Of a stretch of DNA of 64,000 nucleotides, positions 1-10,712 are shown piece after piece. The position numbers and the translations under genes are program-made. This stretch comes from Krasilnikovia cinnamomea (GTDB taxonomy: Bacteria > Actinomycetota > Actinomycetes > Mycobacteriales > Micromonosporaceae), in assembly GCF_004217545.1 (NCBI RefSeq), contig NZ_SHKY01000001.1:4030001-4094000 (forward strand), in the 5' to 3' direction. How positions within the stretch are numbered: the stretch's first letter is position 1; every line of letters starts with the position of its first letter. The notes beneath the pieces were generated by a model. That model made no database searches and was not told the origin of the DNA. It saw only the letters and a program-made list of their open reading frames with translations.

Positions 1-20
1 GCAACGCAGGCACGTGCGCA

Positions 21-26
21 TAGGAT
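21..26 (+). promoter_or_regulatory. -10 hexamer TAGGAT of a leaderless promoter (Smr gene)
   Basis: TAGGAT sits six bases before the GTG at 33. The same spacing recurs before many genes of the window. Confidence 0.5.
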
Positions 27-32
27 CGGAAC

Positions 33-317
33 GTGAAGCTGAAGCTGGACCTGCACGACATCTTCAACAAGGGGACCGAGATCGACCGCGCCCTGCGCGG
101 CATCATCGACGAGGCCATCCAGAAGAAGGCGACGCTGGTCGAGATCATCCCCGGTAAGGGGTCCGGCCAGCTGAAGAAGAAGGTGCTGCGGTTCCTCGAC
201 CAGAAGGAGATCAAGCAGCTCTACCACCGGGTCGAGAAGGACGGCGACAACTGGGGCCGCCTGTTCGTGCACTTCCGCTTCGACTCCCCGGGCGGGCGCG
301 GCCGCCGCGGCCGCTGA
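33..317 (+). CDS. Smr-domain (MutS2 C-terminal-like) small protein
   Basis: 94 aa. The sequence opens with the Smr signature: an LDLH motif near residue 5, then a helix and the IIPGKGSGQLK loop at about residues 38-48, which matches the conserved V-x-I-GKGSG-x-LK core of Smr domains. Smr domains are known as nucleic-acid nicking or ribosome-collision nucleases, usually fused to MutS2. Here the domain stands alone and ends in a Gly/Arg-rich tail (GGRGRRGR) that could help bind nucleic acid. GTG start: TAGGAT lies six bases upstream, a leaderless arrangement. The family call is firm; the cellular role is not shown by the sequence. Confidence 0.85.
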   Translation: MKLKLDLHDIFNKGTEIDRALRGIIDEAIQKKATLVEIIPGKGSGQLKKKVLRFLDQKEIKQLYHRVEKDGDNWGRLFVHFRFDSPGGRGRRGR

Positions 318-321
318 CCCG

Positions 322-2712
322 TCACACCGTCACCGTACGGGCCACCGCCACCAGCTCCGAGGTGTGTGAGCCGACGACACCCACGTCGCCGGGGCGGGGG
401 TGGAACCCCGGCAGGCCGGTCAGCCCGTCCGAGCCGTCCATCACCCGCAGCGTCACCGGGCCGGTCGCCCGTACGGTCAGGGTGGCCTCGATGCCCGTGC
501 GCGGGGGCGCATGGAAGACCAGCCCGAATCCCCACCGGCCCTCGGCGGGATGATCCACCGGCAGGGCCCGGCCGGCGATGGTGGCGGCGGTGACCTCCGT
601 CGCGGAGCCCACGTGCAGGGTGACCAGCCGGACCGGGCGCTGCGGCACGAGACGCACCCGCAAGGTACGGGTGTCACCCGCCCGGGTGTCGGACATCACG
701 GTCAGCCGGGGGGCGGGCAGGTCCGCGGCGGGCGCGGGGCCGCTGAGCAGCCGCACCGAGCCGAGGCCGGGCAGGTTGTCGGCCACGGTCGCCGGGTCAC
801 CGGAGACGTGCCGCCCCGTCCAGCCGCGCGGGGCGGACTCTCGGCTGAGCCAGCGGGCCTGGCCGGTGTCGGCGTCCAGCGCGTACATGAGGTGGGTCGG
901 TGCCGGGTGCGCGGCGTCGAACCGGTCGACCGCCAGCCCGGCCGCCGCACACGCCAGGGTGGCGACGGCCGCCACCAGCGCGGGCAGCGCGGCACGGCGC
1001 CGGAAGATACCGGCGACCCGCTCCCGGGCTGTGCCGCGTGGGGTCGCCTCGGCCGGGGGCGGGACGGGTGGGTGCAGCAGGTCGAGGATGGGCAGGAGGG
1101 CGAGGCCGAGCAGTGCCGCCATGAACGCCGCCACCCCCGAGGTGACCAGGCCCAGCGCGGGGAACAGCAATATCACCGCCGGCAGCAGCACCACCACGGC
1201 GACGGCGGCACCCGCGACCAGCGCCGCCACCGCGGCCCAGGCGGGCCGCAGCAGGATCGCGGCGAGCCCGGCGACGGCACCGGCCAGGGCGGGCAGCGCG
1301 GTCAGGTACGCCCCGCCCGGCGCCACCGCGGCCAGCACCAGTCCCAGCGCCGCCAGCCAGCCGAAACCGCCCACGGCCAGGGCGGCCGGGCCGACCCGGC
1401 GGCGCAGGGACGCGTACCAGGCGAGGGTGACGGTGGCGGTCAGCGCGAGCACCGCCAGGCGAAACCACAGTGGCCGGTACGGGTCGATGGGCAGCGCGGC
1501 GTACCCGGGGCGGATCAGGGTCAGGGCCGACCAGAACAGCTGGGCCAGCACCGGGGCGAGCAGCAGCGGCAGCGGCGCGAGGGCGGCACCGGCCGCCAGG
1601 GCGCGGCCCGAGGCGAGGCCGCGACGGCCGACCAGCCACCCGAGGGCCCCGGGGGCCAGCGCAGCCAGCACCGCCAGCGGCCTGGTCAGCCAGCCGGGAT
1701 AGGTGACCAGGGCGCCGAACGCGGGAAAGTACGTGGCGTCCCCGCCCGCGCGCAGCCCGCCGAGGTCCCGGTCACCCAGGTCGCGGGCCAGGGCGAGCGC
1801 GTTGTCGCCGTGCTGTTGCAGGCTCGCGGTGTCCACCGTCGCCGGGACGTCCGTCGGCGCGTGATAGACCGCCGCACCGTCGATGTACGCGCTGTTCAGC
1901 CCGGCGAAGCCCGCCTCCCGGAATGCCGTGAAGTCGGTGTCGTTGGGCAGCAGCCGGTAGATCTCCACCGCGAACGACGTACCGACCGGGTGCGGGGCCC
2001 GCGCGTACGCGGCGACCAGGCGGGCGTTGTCCGCCGAGGTCTCGAACATGATCACCGGACCGGTGCTGCCCCGCGCCTCCAGGTTCAGCGCCACTCCGCC
2101 GCCACGGGCCAGCGGATGCTGGTCGACGAACGCCCGCGCGCCGCACAGGCACGCCTCCTCGGCGTCCGTCAGTACCAGCACCACGTCGTTGCGCGGGCGG
2201 GGACCCGCGAGCAGCGCCCGGGCGGTCTCCAGCACGGTGGCCACCCCGGCGGCGTCGTCGTTGCCGCCCGGCCCGGTCTGGATGGAGTCGTAGTGCGCGA
2301 CCAGGTAGATCCGGCCGGTCGGCGCGGTGCCGGGCAGCAGCGTCACCACGTTGCGGACCCGGGCCACCCCCACGCCGCCCGCGTCGGCCTCCGGCTCACC
2401 ACCCTGCACGCTCACCGCGTCCTGCACCTGCGGGGCGAGGCCGAGCCCGCGCAGCGTGTCCACCAATCGGGTAAGGACGCGGTCGTTCGCGGCGCTGCCG
2501 GCCACGTGCGGCTCGACCGCGATCGCCCGGACGAGGCCGGACGCGCGCCCCGCGCTGAACGCCCCGGGGTCGGCGTCCGCCGGGCGTGGGCCGGGCGGGC
2601 GCAGCCCCAGGACCACGGCCGCGCCGACCGCGACCAGCGCGGCCGCCGCCGCGAACCCGGCCAGTACCCGGTGACCTGGGTGTACCAGCGAGCGTTCGGG
2701 AGGCAGTCGCAT
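322..2712 (-). CDS. Membrane-bound M28-family zinc metallopeptidase
   Basis: About 796 aa. A transmembrane segment near the N-terminus is followed by an M28 aminopeptidase domain (about residues 60-320) with the expected zinc ligands: VAHYDS (His), NDDAAG (bridging Asp), DAEE (catalytic Glu), LNLEARGS (Glu) and VYHAPTDV (His). The region from about residue 330 to 600 is a block of eight or so hydrophobic segments, and the C-terminal 180 residues form an exported beta-rich domain. This is the layout of the Fxna/ERMP1-like M28 proteins. Start: the ATG at 2712 is preferred because TTAGAT lies 7 bases before it and overlaps an alternative ATG at 2721. Expected to cleave N-terminal residues outside the membrane; the substrate is unknown. 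Confidence 0.88.
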   Translation of the reverse strand: MRLPPERSLVHPGHRVLAGFAAAAALVAVGAAVVLGLRPPGPRPADADPGAFSAGRASGLVRAIAVEPHVAGSAANDRVLTRLVDTLRGLGLAPQVQDAVSVQGGEPEADAGGVGVARVRNVVTLLPGTAPTGRIYLVAHYDSIQTGPGGNDDAAGVATVLETARALLAGPRPRNDVVLVLTDAEEACLCGARAFVDQHPLARGGGVALNLEARGSTGPVIMFETSADNARLVAAYARAPHPVGTSFAVEIYRLLPNDTDFTAFREAGFAGLNSAYIDGAAVYHAPTDVPATVDTASLQQHGDNALALARDLGDRDLGGLRAGGDATYFPAFGALVTYPGWLTRPLAVLAALAPGALGWLVGRRGLASGRALAAGAALAPLPLLLAPVLAQLFWSALTLIRPGYAALPIDPYRPLWFRLAVLALTATVTLAWYASLRRRVGPAALAVGGFGWLAALGLVLAAVAPGGAYLTALPALAGAVAGLAAILLRPAWAAVAALVAGAAVAVVVLLPAVILLFPALGLVTSGVAAFMAALLGLALLPILDLLHPPVPPPAEATPRGTARERVAGIFRRRAALPALVAAVATLACAAAGLAVDRFDAAHPAPTHLMYALDADTGQARWLSRESAPRGWTGRHVSGDPATVADNLPGLGSVRLLSGPAPAADLPAPRLTVMSDTRAGDTRTLRVRLVPQRPVRLVTLHVGSATEVTAATIAGRALPVDHPAEGRWGFGLVFHAPPRTGIEATLTVRATGPVTLRVMDGSDGLTGLPGFHPRPGDVGVVGSHTSELVAVARTVTV

Positions 2713-2719
2713 GACAACC

Positions 2720-2725
2720 ATCTAA
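2720..2725 (-). promoter_or_regulatory. -10 hexamer TTAGAT (M28 peptidase)
   Basis: Read on the minus strand, TTAGAT is followed by seven bases and ATG at 2712. It overlaps the upstream ATG at 2721 and so argues for the internal start. Confidence 0.4.
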
Positions 2726-2775
2726 TCGAACATGAGTGGCGACGGGTACCCGATGGATCTCCCGGGCGCGTGACA

Positions 2776-2781
2776 TAGCGT
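2776..2781 (+). promoter_or_regulatory. -10 hexamer TAGCGT of a leaderless promoter
   Basis: TAGCGT, six bases, then GTG at 2788. It would drive the overlapping gene run that ends near 8022. Confidence 0.5.
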
Positions 2782-2787
2782 GGACGC

Positions 2788-3225
2788 GTGACCGAGCCAC
2801 TCGACCCCACCGCCGTGCTCGCGGATTTCATCGACCGGGTGGCCCACTTCGACCCCGCTCCGGACGCCGCACCGGTCGCCGTGCTGGGCGTGCGTACCGC
2901 GCTGGGTGAGGGCACCTTCGCCGTGGGTGATCATGTGGTGCGGGCGATGTGCCGGGCGCTGGCCTCGTACCGGGACCCCGCCGACCACGGCACCTGCAGC
3001 CAGTGCGGCAGCCGCCGCCTCGACGAGAATTTGCACTGCCGTGAATGTGGACAACTGCACGGAATTCTGGGCGAGGTGATCGCCCGGCACGCGCTCCGGG
3101 TCGCCCAGGAAGCCACCGTCGCCGACCCCACGGCCACGGACCCCGGGAAAGCCGCGGCCATGGACGCCCAGACCGTGGACGCCAGCACCGTGGACGCCAG
3201 CACCGTGGGCGAACCGAGACCGTGA
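2788..3225 (+). CDS. Small zinc-ribbon protein heading a signalling operon
   Basis: 145 aa, not assigned to a named family. Residues 1-65 are predicted helical. CSQCGS and CRECGQ (about residues 70-90) form a CxxC...CxxC zinc ribbon. A second helix follows, and the tail is low-complexity with a repeated VDAST unit. The stop overlaps the GTG of the next gene by four bases (GTGA), so it is translationally coupled to a receiver-phosphatase. This suggests an accessory role in the same signalling chain; the zinc ribbon could bind protein or DNA. GTG start supported by a leaderless -10 six bases upstream. Confidence 0.7.
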   Translation: MTEPLDPTAVLADFIDRVAHFDPAPDAAPVAVLGVRTALGEGTFAVGDHVVRAMCRALASYRDPADHGTCSQCGSRRLDENLHCRECGQLHGILGEVIARHALRVAQEATVADPTATDPGKAAAMDAQTVDASTVDASTVGEPRP

Positions 3226-4414
3226 CGGCCGCCCGCCCTGTGCCCGCTGGTGCGGCCGCTCGTTCCCCGGAGCGGCTGCGCGTCCTGCTCGTCGAGGACG
3301 ACGAAGGCGACGCGTACCTGGTGCGTGAGCTGCTCAGCGAGGCCGACTCCGCGTTCGACCTGCAGGTGGCGACCACCCTGGGCCAGGCGCGGGATCTGAT
3401 GGCGGGTATCCACTGCGTGCTGCTGGACCTCGGGCTGCCGGACGCCGAGGGCATCGACGGGCTGCGCAAGCTGCTGGCGGTCGCGGGCCACGCGGCCGTC
3501 TGCGTCCTGACCGGTCGCAGCGACGAGCACCTGGGGGTCGCCGCGGTCGCCGAAGGCGCCCAGGACTACCTGGTGAAGGGCCAGGTGGACGGCGTCCTGC
3601 TGAGCCGGGCGCTGCGGTACGCGGTCGAGCGCAAGCGCGCCGACGAGAACACCCGGCGGTTGCGCGAGGCGGAACTGCGCCAGGCCGAGTCGGCCCGGCT
3701 GGAACGGGGTCTGCTGCCGCAGCCGCTGATGGACACCACCGAGGTCGCGGTGCACACGTTCTACCGCTCCGGGCGGGCGCTGGGCCTGCTCGGCGGCGAC
3801 TTCTTCGACGTCGTCCAGGTGGGCGAGGACCGGCTGCACGTCATCGTCGGCGACGTGTGCGGGCACAGCGTGGACGAGGCCGCGCTCGGCGTGGAACTGC
3901 GCGTCGCGTGGCGGGCGCTGGTGCTGGCCGGGGTGCCCGACGGGGAGATCCTCGGCGCGCTGGAACAGGTACTCATGTCGGAACGGCGGGCCCGGGAGAT
4001 CTTCGCCACGGTCGCCTCCGTCGTGCTCGACCTGCCCCGCAACCGGGCCACGGTCCGGCTGGCCGGACACCCGGCGCCCATCCTGCTGCGCGGGGGCCGG
4101 GCCCAGCCGGTCGCGGCGAGTCGTGGCATCGTGCTGGGGGTGTTACCCACCCCGACCCCCGCGACCGAGCTGGATCTCTCCGGCGACGACTGGTCCCTGC
4201 TGATGTACACCGACGGGCTCATTGACGGGCGTACCGGCCCCGGCGACGACCGCCTCGAGGTGCCCGGCCTGTGCGCGCTGCTGGACGAACCGGACGCCCG
4301 GCAGGTGCCCCTGCCCGCCCTGCCGGCGTGGCTGGTCGGCCGGGCCGAACGGGCCAACGGCGGGCCGCTGGCCGACGACGTGGCGATGCTGCTGCTTTCC
4401 CGGGGCGGCGGCCG

Positions 4415-4418
<4 letters not shown>
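3222..4418 (+). CDS. Response regulator with PP2C-type (SpoIIE/RsbU) phosphatase output
   Basis: 398 aa. An N-terminal receiver domain (about residues 15-135) has the acidic pocket LLVEDDEGD, the phospho-acceptor Asp in LLDLGLPDAEG, the LTGR Thr region and the conserved Lys in YLVKG. A short coiled linker leads to a SpoIIE-type serine phosphatase (about 165-398) with GGDFFD, GDVCGHS, YTDGL and DDVAM metal-binding motifs intact. Proteins of this design usually dephosphorylate an anti-sigma-factor antagonist. The receiver is probably phosphorylated by the kinase encoded next. Start: GTG overlapping the previous stop by four bases; the frame is open further upstream but that stretch lies inside the preceding gene. 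No anti-sigma gene is seen nearby. Confidence 0.9.
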
Positions 4419-5997
<1,579 letters not shown>

Positions 5998-6001
<4 letters not shown>

Positions 6002-6453
6002 CCGGCGCGACGCGGCTGGACGGCACGCCGATCGAGGTGCTGCTCGTAGAGGACGACCCGGGCGACGTGTTGATGACGCAGGAGGCGTTCCAGGAACACA
6101 AGGTCCGCAACCGGCTCACGGTCGTCCCCGACGGGGCCGAGGCGTTGGCCTACCTGCGTCGCGAGGGCGCGTACGCGGACTCGATCCGGCCCGACCTGAT
6201 CCTGCTCGACCTGAATCTGCCCAAGCGGGACGGTCGCGAGGTCCTCGCCGAGATCAAGAAGGATCCGGACCTGGGCCGGATCCCCGTGGTGGTGCTCACC
6301 ACGTCGGCGGCGGACGAGGACATCCTGCGCAGCTACGAGTTGCACGCCAACGCGTACGTCACCAAGCCGGTCGACTTCGACCGGTTCATCTCGGTGATTC
6401 GGCAGATCGACGAGTTCTTCGTCAGCGTGGTCAGGTTGCCGCCTCGTGGTTGA
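5998..6453 (+). CDS. Rcp1-like single-domain response regulator
   Basis: 151 aa, receiver only. The EDDPGD acidic pocket (about residues 17-22), phospho-acceptor Asp in [21 protein letters not shown] Thr/Ser region and the Lys in YVTKPVDFD are all present. The DDPGD and LPKRDGRE sequences are typical of Rcp1-type partners of phytochrome-like kinases. There is no output domain, so it probably acts by protein-protein contact or as a phosphate shuttle to the receiver-PP2C protein upstream. It overlaps the kinase gene by four bases. Confidence 0.92.
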
Positions 6454-7249
6454 GGAGGTCGCTGCGCTTGTCCGGGAGGTCGCCCGTACCGTCGTGCTGC
6501 CGCGCTTCCGGCGGCTGGCGGCCGCCGACGTCCGGGAGAAGGCACCCGGCGACGTGGTGACCGTGGCCGACGCGGAGGCCGAACGGGCGCTCACCGCCGG
6601 GCTGACCGGGCTGCTGCCCGGCTCGGTCGTGGTGGGGGAGGAGGCGGTGGCCGCCGATCCCGGCGTGCTGGACCGGCTCGGCGACGACGGCGCGGTGTGG
6701 GTGGTCGACCCGGTCGACGGAACGGCCAACTTCGCGTCCGGGCGGACCCCGTTCGCGGTGATGGTGGCGCTGCTGCGCGGCGGCGAGACGGCCGCCGGGT
6801 GGATCCTCGATGTGCCCGGCGACTCGATGGTGGTGGCCGAGCGCGGCGCGGGCGCCTTCCGCGACGGGGTGCGGATCACCGCGCGGACCGACGTTCCGCC
6901 CGCGGGCACCCTCACCGGCTCCGTGCCGTCCCGCTACTTCCCGGAGGACCTGCGGCGCCGGGTGGACGCGCACGGCCCGCAGCTGGGCACGGTCACCTCG
7001 GGCAAGCACTGCGCCGGTTACGAGTACCCGGCGGTCGCCACGGACGCGCAGCAGTTCGCCCTGTTCTGGAAGGTCATGCCGTGGGACCACCTGCCGGGCG
7101 CGCTGATCGTGCGCGAGGCGGGCGGCGCCGTCCGGCACTTCGACGGTGCCGAGTACCGGCCGGGCTCCACCGGGCCCGGCCTGATCGTGGCCGCCAACCC
7201 CGGCATCTGGGACCAGGTGCACGACACGCTGCTGCCGGCGGGGCGCTGA
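6446..7249 (+). CDS. Inositol-monophosphatase-family phosphatase
   Basis: 267 aa. Metal-site motifs of the IMPase/FBPase/CysQ superfamily are intact: [11 protein letters not shown] (about residue 36), GEEA (68), [12 protein letters not shown] (about 88-99) and [17 protein letters not shown] (about 210-226). The substrate could be inositol-1-phosphate, histidinol phosphate or a nucleotide bisphosphate; the sequence does not decide. GTG start overlaps the end of the receiver gene by eight bases and the stop overlaps the next ATG by one, so it belongs to the same transcription unit. Confidence 0.88.
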   Translation: MVEEVAALVREVARTVVLPRFRRLAAADVREKAPGDVVTVADAEAERALTAGLTGLLPGSVVVGEEAVAADPGVLDRLGDDGAVWVVDPVDGTANFASGRTPFAVMVALLRGGETAAGWILDVPGDSMVVAERGAGAFRDGVRITARTDVPPAGTLTGSVPSRYFPEDLRRRVDAHGPQLGTVTSGKHCAGYEYPAVATDAQQFALFWKVMPWDHLPGALIVREAGGAVRHFDGAEYRPGSTGPGLIVAANPGIWDQVHDTLLPAGR

Positions 7250-8022
7250 TGTCGGCGTACCTGGAATCGCTGTTCGGTCTGCGCGGCCGCACCGCGGTCG
7301 TGACCGGTGGCAGCTCGGGCATCGGCCGGGCGATGGCGGTCGCGCTCGGCGCGGCCGGCGCCCGCGTCGTGCTGCTCGCGCGCCGCTCCGGCCCGCTGGG
7401 CGACGCGGTCGCGGACCTCGCGGCCGTGGGCGCTTCCGCGGCCGCGATCAGCGCGGACCTCGCCGACCGGGCGGCGGTCACGGCCGCCGCCGACGAGATC
7501 GTCGATCGGTACGGGGAGCCGGACGTGCTCGTCAACGCCGCGGCCGTCAACCACCGCCCGCCGCTGCCCCAGCTCACCGACGCCGACTGGGACCAGACGC
7601 TGGCCGCGAACCTCACCGCGCCGTTCCTGCTCGGACAGCGGTTCGCCCCGGCGATGGCGGCGCGCGGCTGGGGCCGGATCATCAATGTGGCGTCCCAGCA
7701 GGCATTCCGGGCGTACGGCAACAGCGGCGCCTACGGCGTGTCCAAGGCCGGGCTCGTCGCGTTGACCAGGTCGCAGGCCGAGGCGTGGTCGCGGTACGGC
7801 GTGTGCTGCAACGCGATCGCGCCGGGCGTGGTGGAGACCCCGTTGACCGGGGAACTCTTCGCCGACCCGGCGCGGGCCGCCGGGCACGCCGCCCGCGCCA
7901 TGATCGGCCGCAACGGGGTGCCCACCGACTTCGCGGGCTGCGTGCTGTTCCTGGCCGGCGACGCGGGCGCCGCGGTAACCGGCCAGACACTCTTCGTCGA
8001 TGGTGGGTATTCGGCCACGTAA
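7249..8022 (+). CDS. Short-chain dehydrogenase/reductase (SDR)
   Basis: 257 aa, classical SDR size. Cofactor motif TGGSSGIG (about residues 17-24), VNAAAV in place of the NNAG motif, the catalytic Ser in NVASQQAF and YGVSKAG with the catalytic Tyr and Lys. C-terminal GQTLFVDGGYSAT is the usual end of NAD(P)-dependent oxidoreductases of this family. It shares one base with the preceding phosphatase gene (TGATG). It could act on a sugar or polyol together with the phosphatase; the substrate is not evident. Confidence 0.88.
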   Translation: MSAYLESLFGLRGRTAVVTGGSSGIGRAMAVALGAAGARVVLLARRSGPLGDAVADLAAVGASAAAISADLADRAAVTAAADEIVDRYGEPDVLVNAAAVNHRPPLPQLTDADWDQTLAANLTAPFLLGQRFAPAMAARGWGRIINVASQQAFRAYGNSGAYGVSKAGLVALTRSQAEAWSRYGVCCNAIAPGVVETPLTGELFADPARAAGHAARAMIGRNGVPTDFAGCVLFLAGDAGAAVTGQTLFVDGGYSAT

Positions 8023-8088
8023 GCGGTCTGCCACCAGGGCCTCCGGCGGGGTAGAGTCACCGGCGCTCATGATTGGTGGAGGTAGACC

Positions 8089-9099
8089 GTGGCGGCGACT
8101 CTCCTTCGGCGGTGCTGGTCCGTGCCCGTCGTGCTGCTGGCCGCCCTCGCCGCGTTACTGATGGTCGCGCCGACGCCGGCGCACGCCGACCCGGAGGGCG
8201 GCACGAAGACCCTGCGCGACGCCCTGGAGTCGGCCGCCAAGGGTCACCTGGAAGCCACCGCGAAGCTCAACGCCTCCAAGAAGCGCCAGGTCCAGCTACG
8301 GGACACCCTCAAGCAGGCGCAGGCCGACGCCGCCCGGATGCAGGGCCAGGTCCAGGTCACCGCGGGGCGGGCCTACCGGTACGGGCGGGTCACCACGATG
8401 ACCCTGCTGCTTAACAGCAGCTCCCCGGACGCGTTCCTGGACCGGATGGCCCGGCTCGACGCGATGGCCCAGCTGGACGGCCGGGCGCTGGCCGACTACC
8501 GCCGGGCCGTGAACACCACGAAGGCGGCCCAGCAGGCGATCACCCGCGAGATCGCCGAGCAGGAGAAGCAGGTCGAGATCCTGGCCCGCAAGAAGAAGGA
8601 GGCCGAGCTGGCGCTGGCCAGCGTCGGCGGCGGCCGGGTGGCGGGCGGGTTCATCGACGTCAACTCCCCGCTGGCCAAGCCCGCACCGCGCAACTCGGAC
8701 GGGTCGTGGCCGAAGGAGTCCTGCACGGTCGACGACCCCACCACCGGCGGCTGCATCACCCCTCGGCTGCTCAACTCCTACCGGCAGGCGCGGTCGGTGG
8801 GGTTCACGCACTTCACGTCCTGCTTCAGCGAACGCTCCTCCGGGGAGCACCCCAGGGGCCGGGCCTGCGACTTCTCCTCCAACAAGTCCACGTTCCGCAC
8901 CTCCGCCGCCACGGGAAGCGACAAAACGTACGGGGACCGGCTCGCCGCTTACTTCGTCAAGAACGCCTCCCGCCTCGGCGTCATGTACGTCATCTGGTTC
9001 CGGCAGATCTGGCTGCCCAACACCGGCTGGCGGTCGTACAGCGGCTCGGGCAGTGCGTCCGCCGCGCACACCAACCACGTCCACTTGTCCGTCCTGTGA
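8089..9099 (+). CDS. Secreted coiled-coil protein with LAS-peptidase-like C-terminal domain
   Basis: 336 aa. Signal peptide of about 33 residues ending in PAHA. Residues 40-190 are a long coiled coil of the type found in septal and cell-wall hydrolases. The C-terminal domain (about 205-336, ARB_07466-like by memory) contains four Cys and the pattern H-x6-D in HPRGRACD plus a late NHVH, matching the zinc-ligand layout of LAS (M15/VanY-like) peptidases. Likely a peptidoglycan-remodelling or spore/septum protein, by inference. GTG start with a GGAGG Shine-Dalgarno 8-12 bases upstream. A TAGAGT hexamer lies about 30 bases upstream. Confidence 0.75.
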   Translation: MAATLLRRCWSVPVVLLAALAALLMVAPTPAHADPEGGTKTLRDALESAAKGHLEATAKLNASKKRQVQLRDTLKQAQADAARMQGQVQVTAGRAYRYGRVTTMTLLLNSSSPDAFLDRMARLDAMAQLDGRALADYRRAVNTTKAAQQAITREIAEQEKQVEILARKKKEAELALASVGGGRVAGGFIDVNSPLAKPAPRNSDGSWPKESCTVDDPTTGGCITPRLLNSYRQARSVGFTHFTSCFSERSSGEHPRGRACDFSSNKSTFRTSAATGSDKTYGDRLAAYFVKNASRLGVMYVIWFRQIWLPNTGWRSYSGSGSASAAHTNHVHLSVL

Positions 9100-9113
9100 C
9101 TGGTTTCGGCCGG

Positions 9114-9119
9114 TAACAT
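9114..9119 (+). promoter_or_regulatory. -10 hexamer TAACAT of a leaderless promoter
   Basis: TAACAT, seven bases, then ATG at 9127. No Shine-Dalgarno sequence is present. Confidence 0.5.
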
Positions 9120-9126
9120 CCGCGCG

Positions 9127-10620
9127 ATGGACGCACCACCGCGCGCGCTGCCCTCGGGACTGGCCACCGCCCTGGTCTTCGCCGCCAGCGGGGCCGTGCT
9201 CGTGCTGGAGATCGTCGCGCTGCGGCTGGTCGGCCCGTACGTCGGGATCACGCTGCAGGTGAGCAGCTCGGTCATCGGCATCGCGCTGGGTGCCATCGCG
9301 TACGGCACCTGGCTGGGCGGGCGGCTGGCCGACCGGTACGACCCGCGCACCCTGCTGGCCCCGGCGCTGATCCTCGCCGCCATCGGCACCGCGCTCACCC
9401 TGCCGCTGGTCCGCTTCGGCGGGGAGATCCTGCGCGGCGGCGCGGCCTCCGCCGTGCTGCTACTGGCCGCGCTGGCGGTCTTCCCGCCCGCCTTCCTGCT
9501 TTCCGGCATCACCCCACTCGTGGTCAAGCTGCAACTGCGCGACCTGCACCGGACCGGGCACGTGGTGGGACGGCTGTCCAGCATCGGCACGCTCGGGGCG
9601 ATCACCGCCACCCTCGGCACCGGGTTCGTGCTGGTCGCCGCGCTGCCCAGCAGCTGGATCGTGCTGGGCCTGGCCGGGCTGCTCGGAGTCGGCGGGCTCG
9701 CGCTGGGCGCCTACCTGCGCCGCCACGAGACCGGGCGGCCGCGAGCCCGCGCGGTGGTGACCACGGTCGGGCTGCTGGTAGCGGGCCTGGGGGCGAGCGC
9801 GCCGACCCCGTGTGACGTGGAGACCGCGTACCACTGTGCCCGCGTCGAGCGGGACCCGGCCGTGCCGGGCGGGCGGACCCTGGTGCTCAACTCGGCGGCG
9901 CACTCGTACGTCGACCTGGCCGACCCGACCCGCCTGGGGTTCGCGTACGTGCGGTGGCTCGGCGCCATCGCCGACGTGCAGGCCCCGCGCGGCGTTCCCG
10001 TCGCCGCCCTGCACGTGGGGGGCGGCGGGTTCACCCTGCCCGCGTACGTGCGCGCCAGCCGGCCGGGCAGCGATCAGCTCGTCCTCGAACTCGACGGCGC
10101 CCTGGTCGACCTGGACCGCCGCGAGCTGGGCCTGCGTACCGGCCCCGACCTGCGCGTCCGGGTCGGCGACGCGCGGGTGGGGGTGGCCGCCCAGCCCGCC
10201 GCCCGGTACGACCTGGTGATCGGCGACGCGTTCAGCCACCTCGTCGTCCCGTGGCACCTCGCCACCCGGGAGATGGCCGCCGACATCGCCCGGGTGCTGC
10301 GCCCCGGCGGCTGGTACGCCCAGAACGTCATCGACTACCCGCCGCGCCGGTTCCTGCGTGCCGAGCTGGCCACGGTCGCGGCGGCCTTCCCGTACGTCGC
10401 GCTGGTCGCGCCCCCGGCCGCGCTCACCGGGCCCGCCGGGTCGAACTTCGTCATCCTCGCGGCCGCGCGGCCGCTGCCGCTGTCCGTGCTGCGGGACCGG
10501 CTGGCCGAGGTCGGCGAGGCGGTCACCGTGCTGGAGGGGCGGGAGCTGGCCGCGTTCGTCGGCGACGCGCGGGTGCTCACCGACGACTACGCGCCAGTGG
10601 ATCAACTGCTGGCGGGCTGA
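9127..10620 (+). CDS. Membrane spermidine-synthase-like fusion protein
   Basis: 497 aa. The N-terminal half (about residues 10-225) holds six or seven hydrophobic segments; the C-terminal half (about 255-497) is a spermidine-synthase-type Rossmann fold with ALHVGGGGFTLP (SAM/dcSAM-binding Gly loop), VLELDGALVDLDR (acidic residue after strand 2) and YDLVIGDAFSH. The canonical aminopropyl-transfer DxxDP motif is replaced by DAFSH, so true polyamine synthesis is doubtful. Such fused MFS-like/spermidine-synthase proteins are common in actinobacteria, with unproven function. Followed by the kinase gene in the same direction. Confidence 0.8.
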   Translation: MDAPPRALPSGLATALVFAASGAVLVLEIVALRLVGPYVGITLQVSSSVIGIALGAIAYGTWLGGRLADRYDPRTLLAPALILAAIGTALTLPLVRFGGEILRGGAASAVLLLAALAVFPPAFLLSGITPLVVKLQLRDLHRTGHVVGRLSSIGTLGAITATLGTGFVLVAALPSSWIVLGLAGLLGVGGLALGAYLRRHETGRPRARAVVTTVGLLVAGLGASAPTPCDVETAYHCARVERDPAVPGGRTLVLNSAAHSYVDLADPTRLGFAYVRWLGAIADVQAPRGVPVAALHVGGGGFTLPAYVRASRPGSDQLVLELDGALVDLDRRELGLRTGPDLRVRVGDARVGVAAQPAARYDLVIGDAFSHLVVPWHLATREMAADIARVLRPGGWYAQNVIDYPPRRFLRAELATVAAAFPYVALVAPPAALTGPAGSNFVILAAARPLPLSVLRDRLAEVGEAVTVLEGRELAAFVGDARVLTDDYAPVDQLLAG

Positions 10621-10712
10621 GTTTCAGCCGCTTGTTCGAACCACGCGGCCGAGTTCGCACCGTTTTCCCGGACGGCCCGTCCGGGGGTCGCCGACCGGGC
10701 AACAATCGGCTC

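Noticed and set aside
400..2778. Long plus-strand frame across the M28 gene
   Set aside because: Antisense to a gene with all M28 zinc ligands; Arg/Gly/Gln-rich nonsense composition.
9127..10620. True spermidine synthase function
   Set aside because: The DxxDP aminopropyl-transfer motif is missing, so only the fold is claimed.
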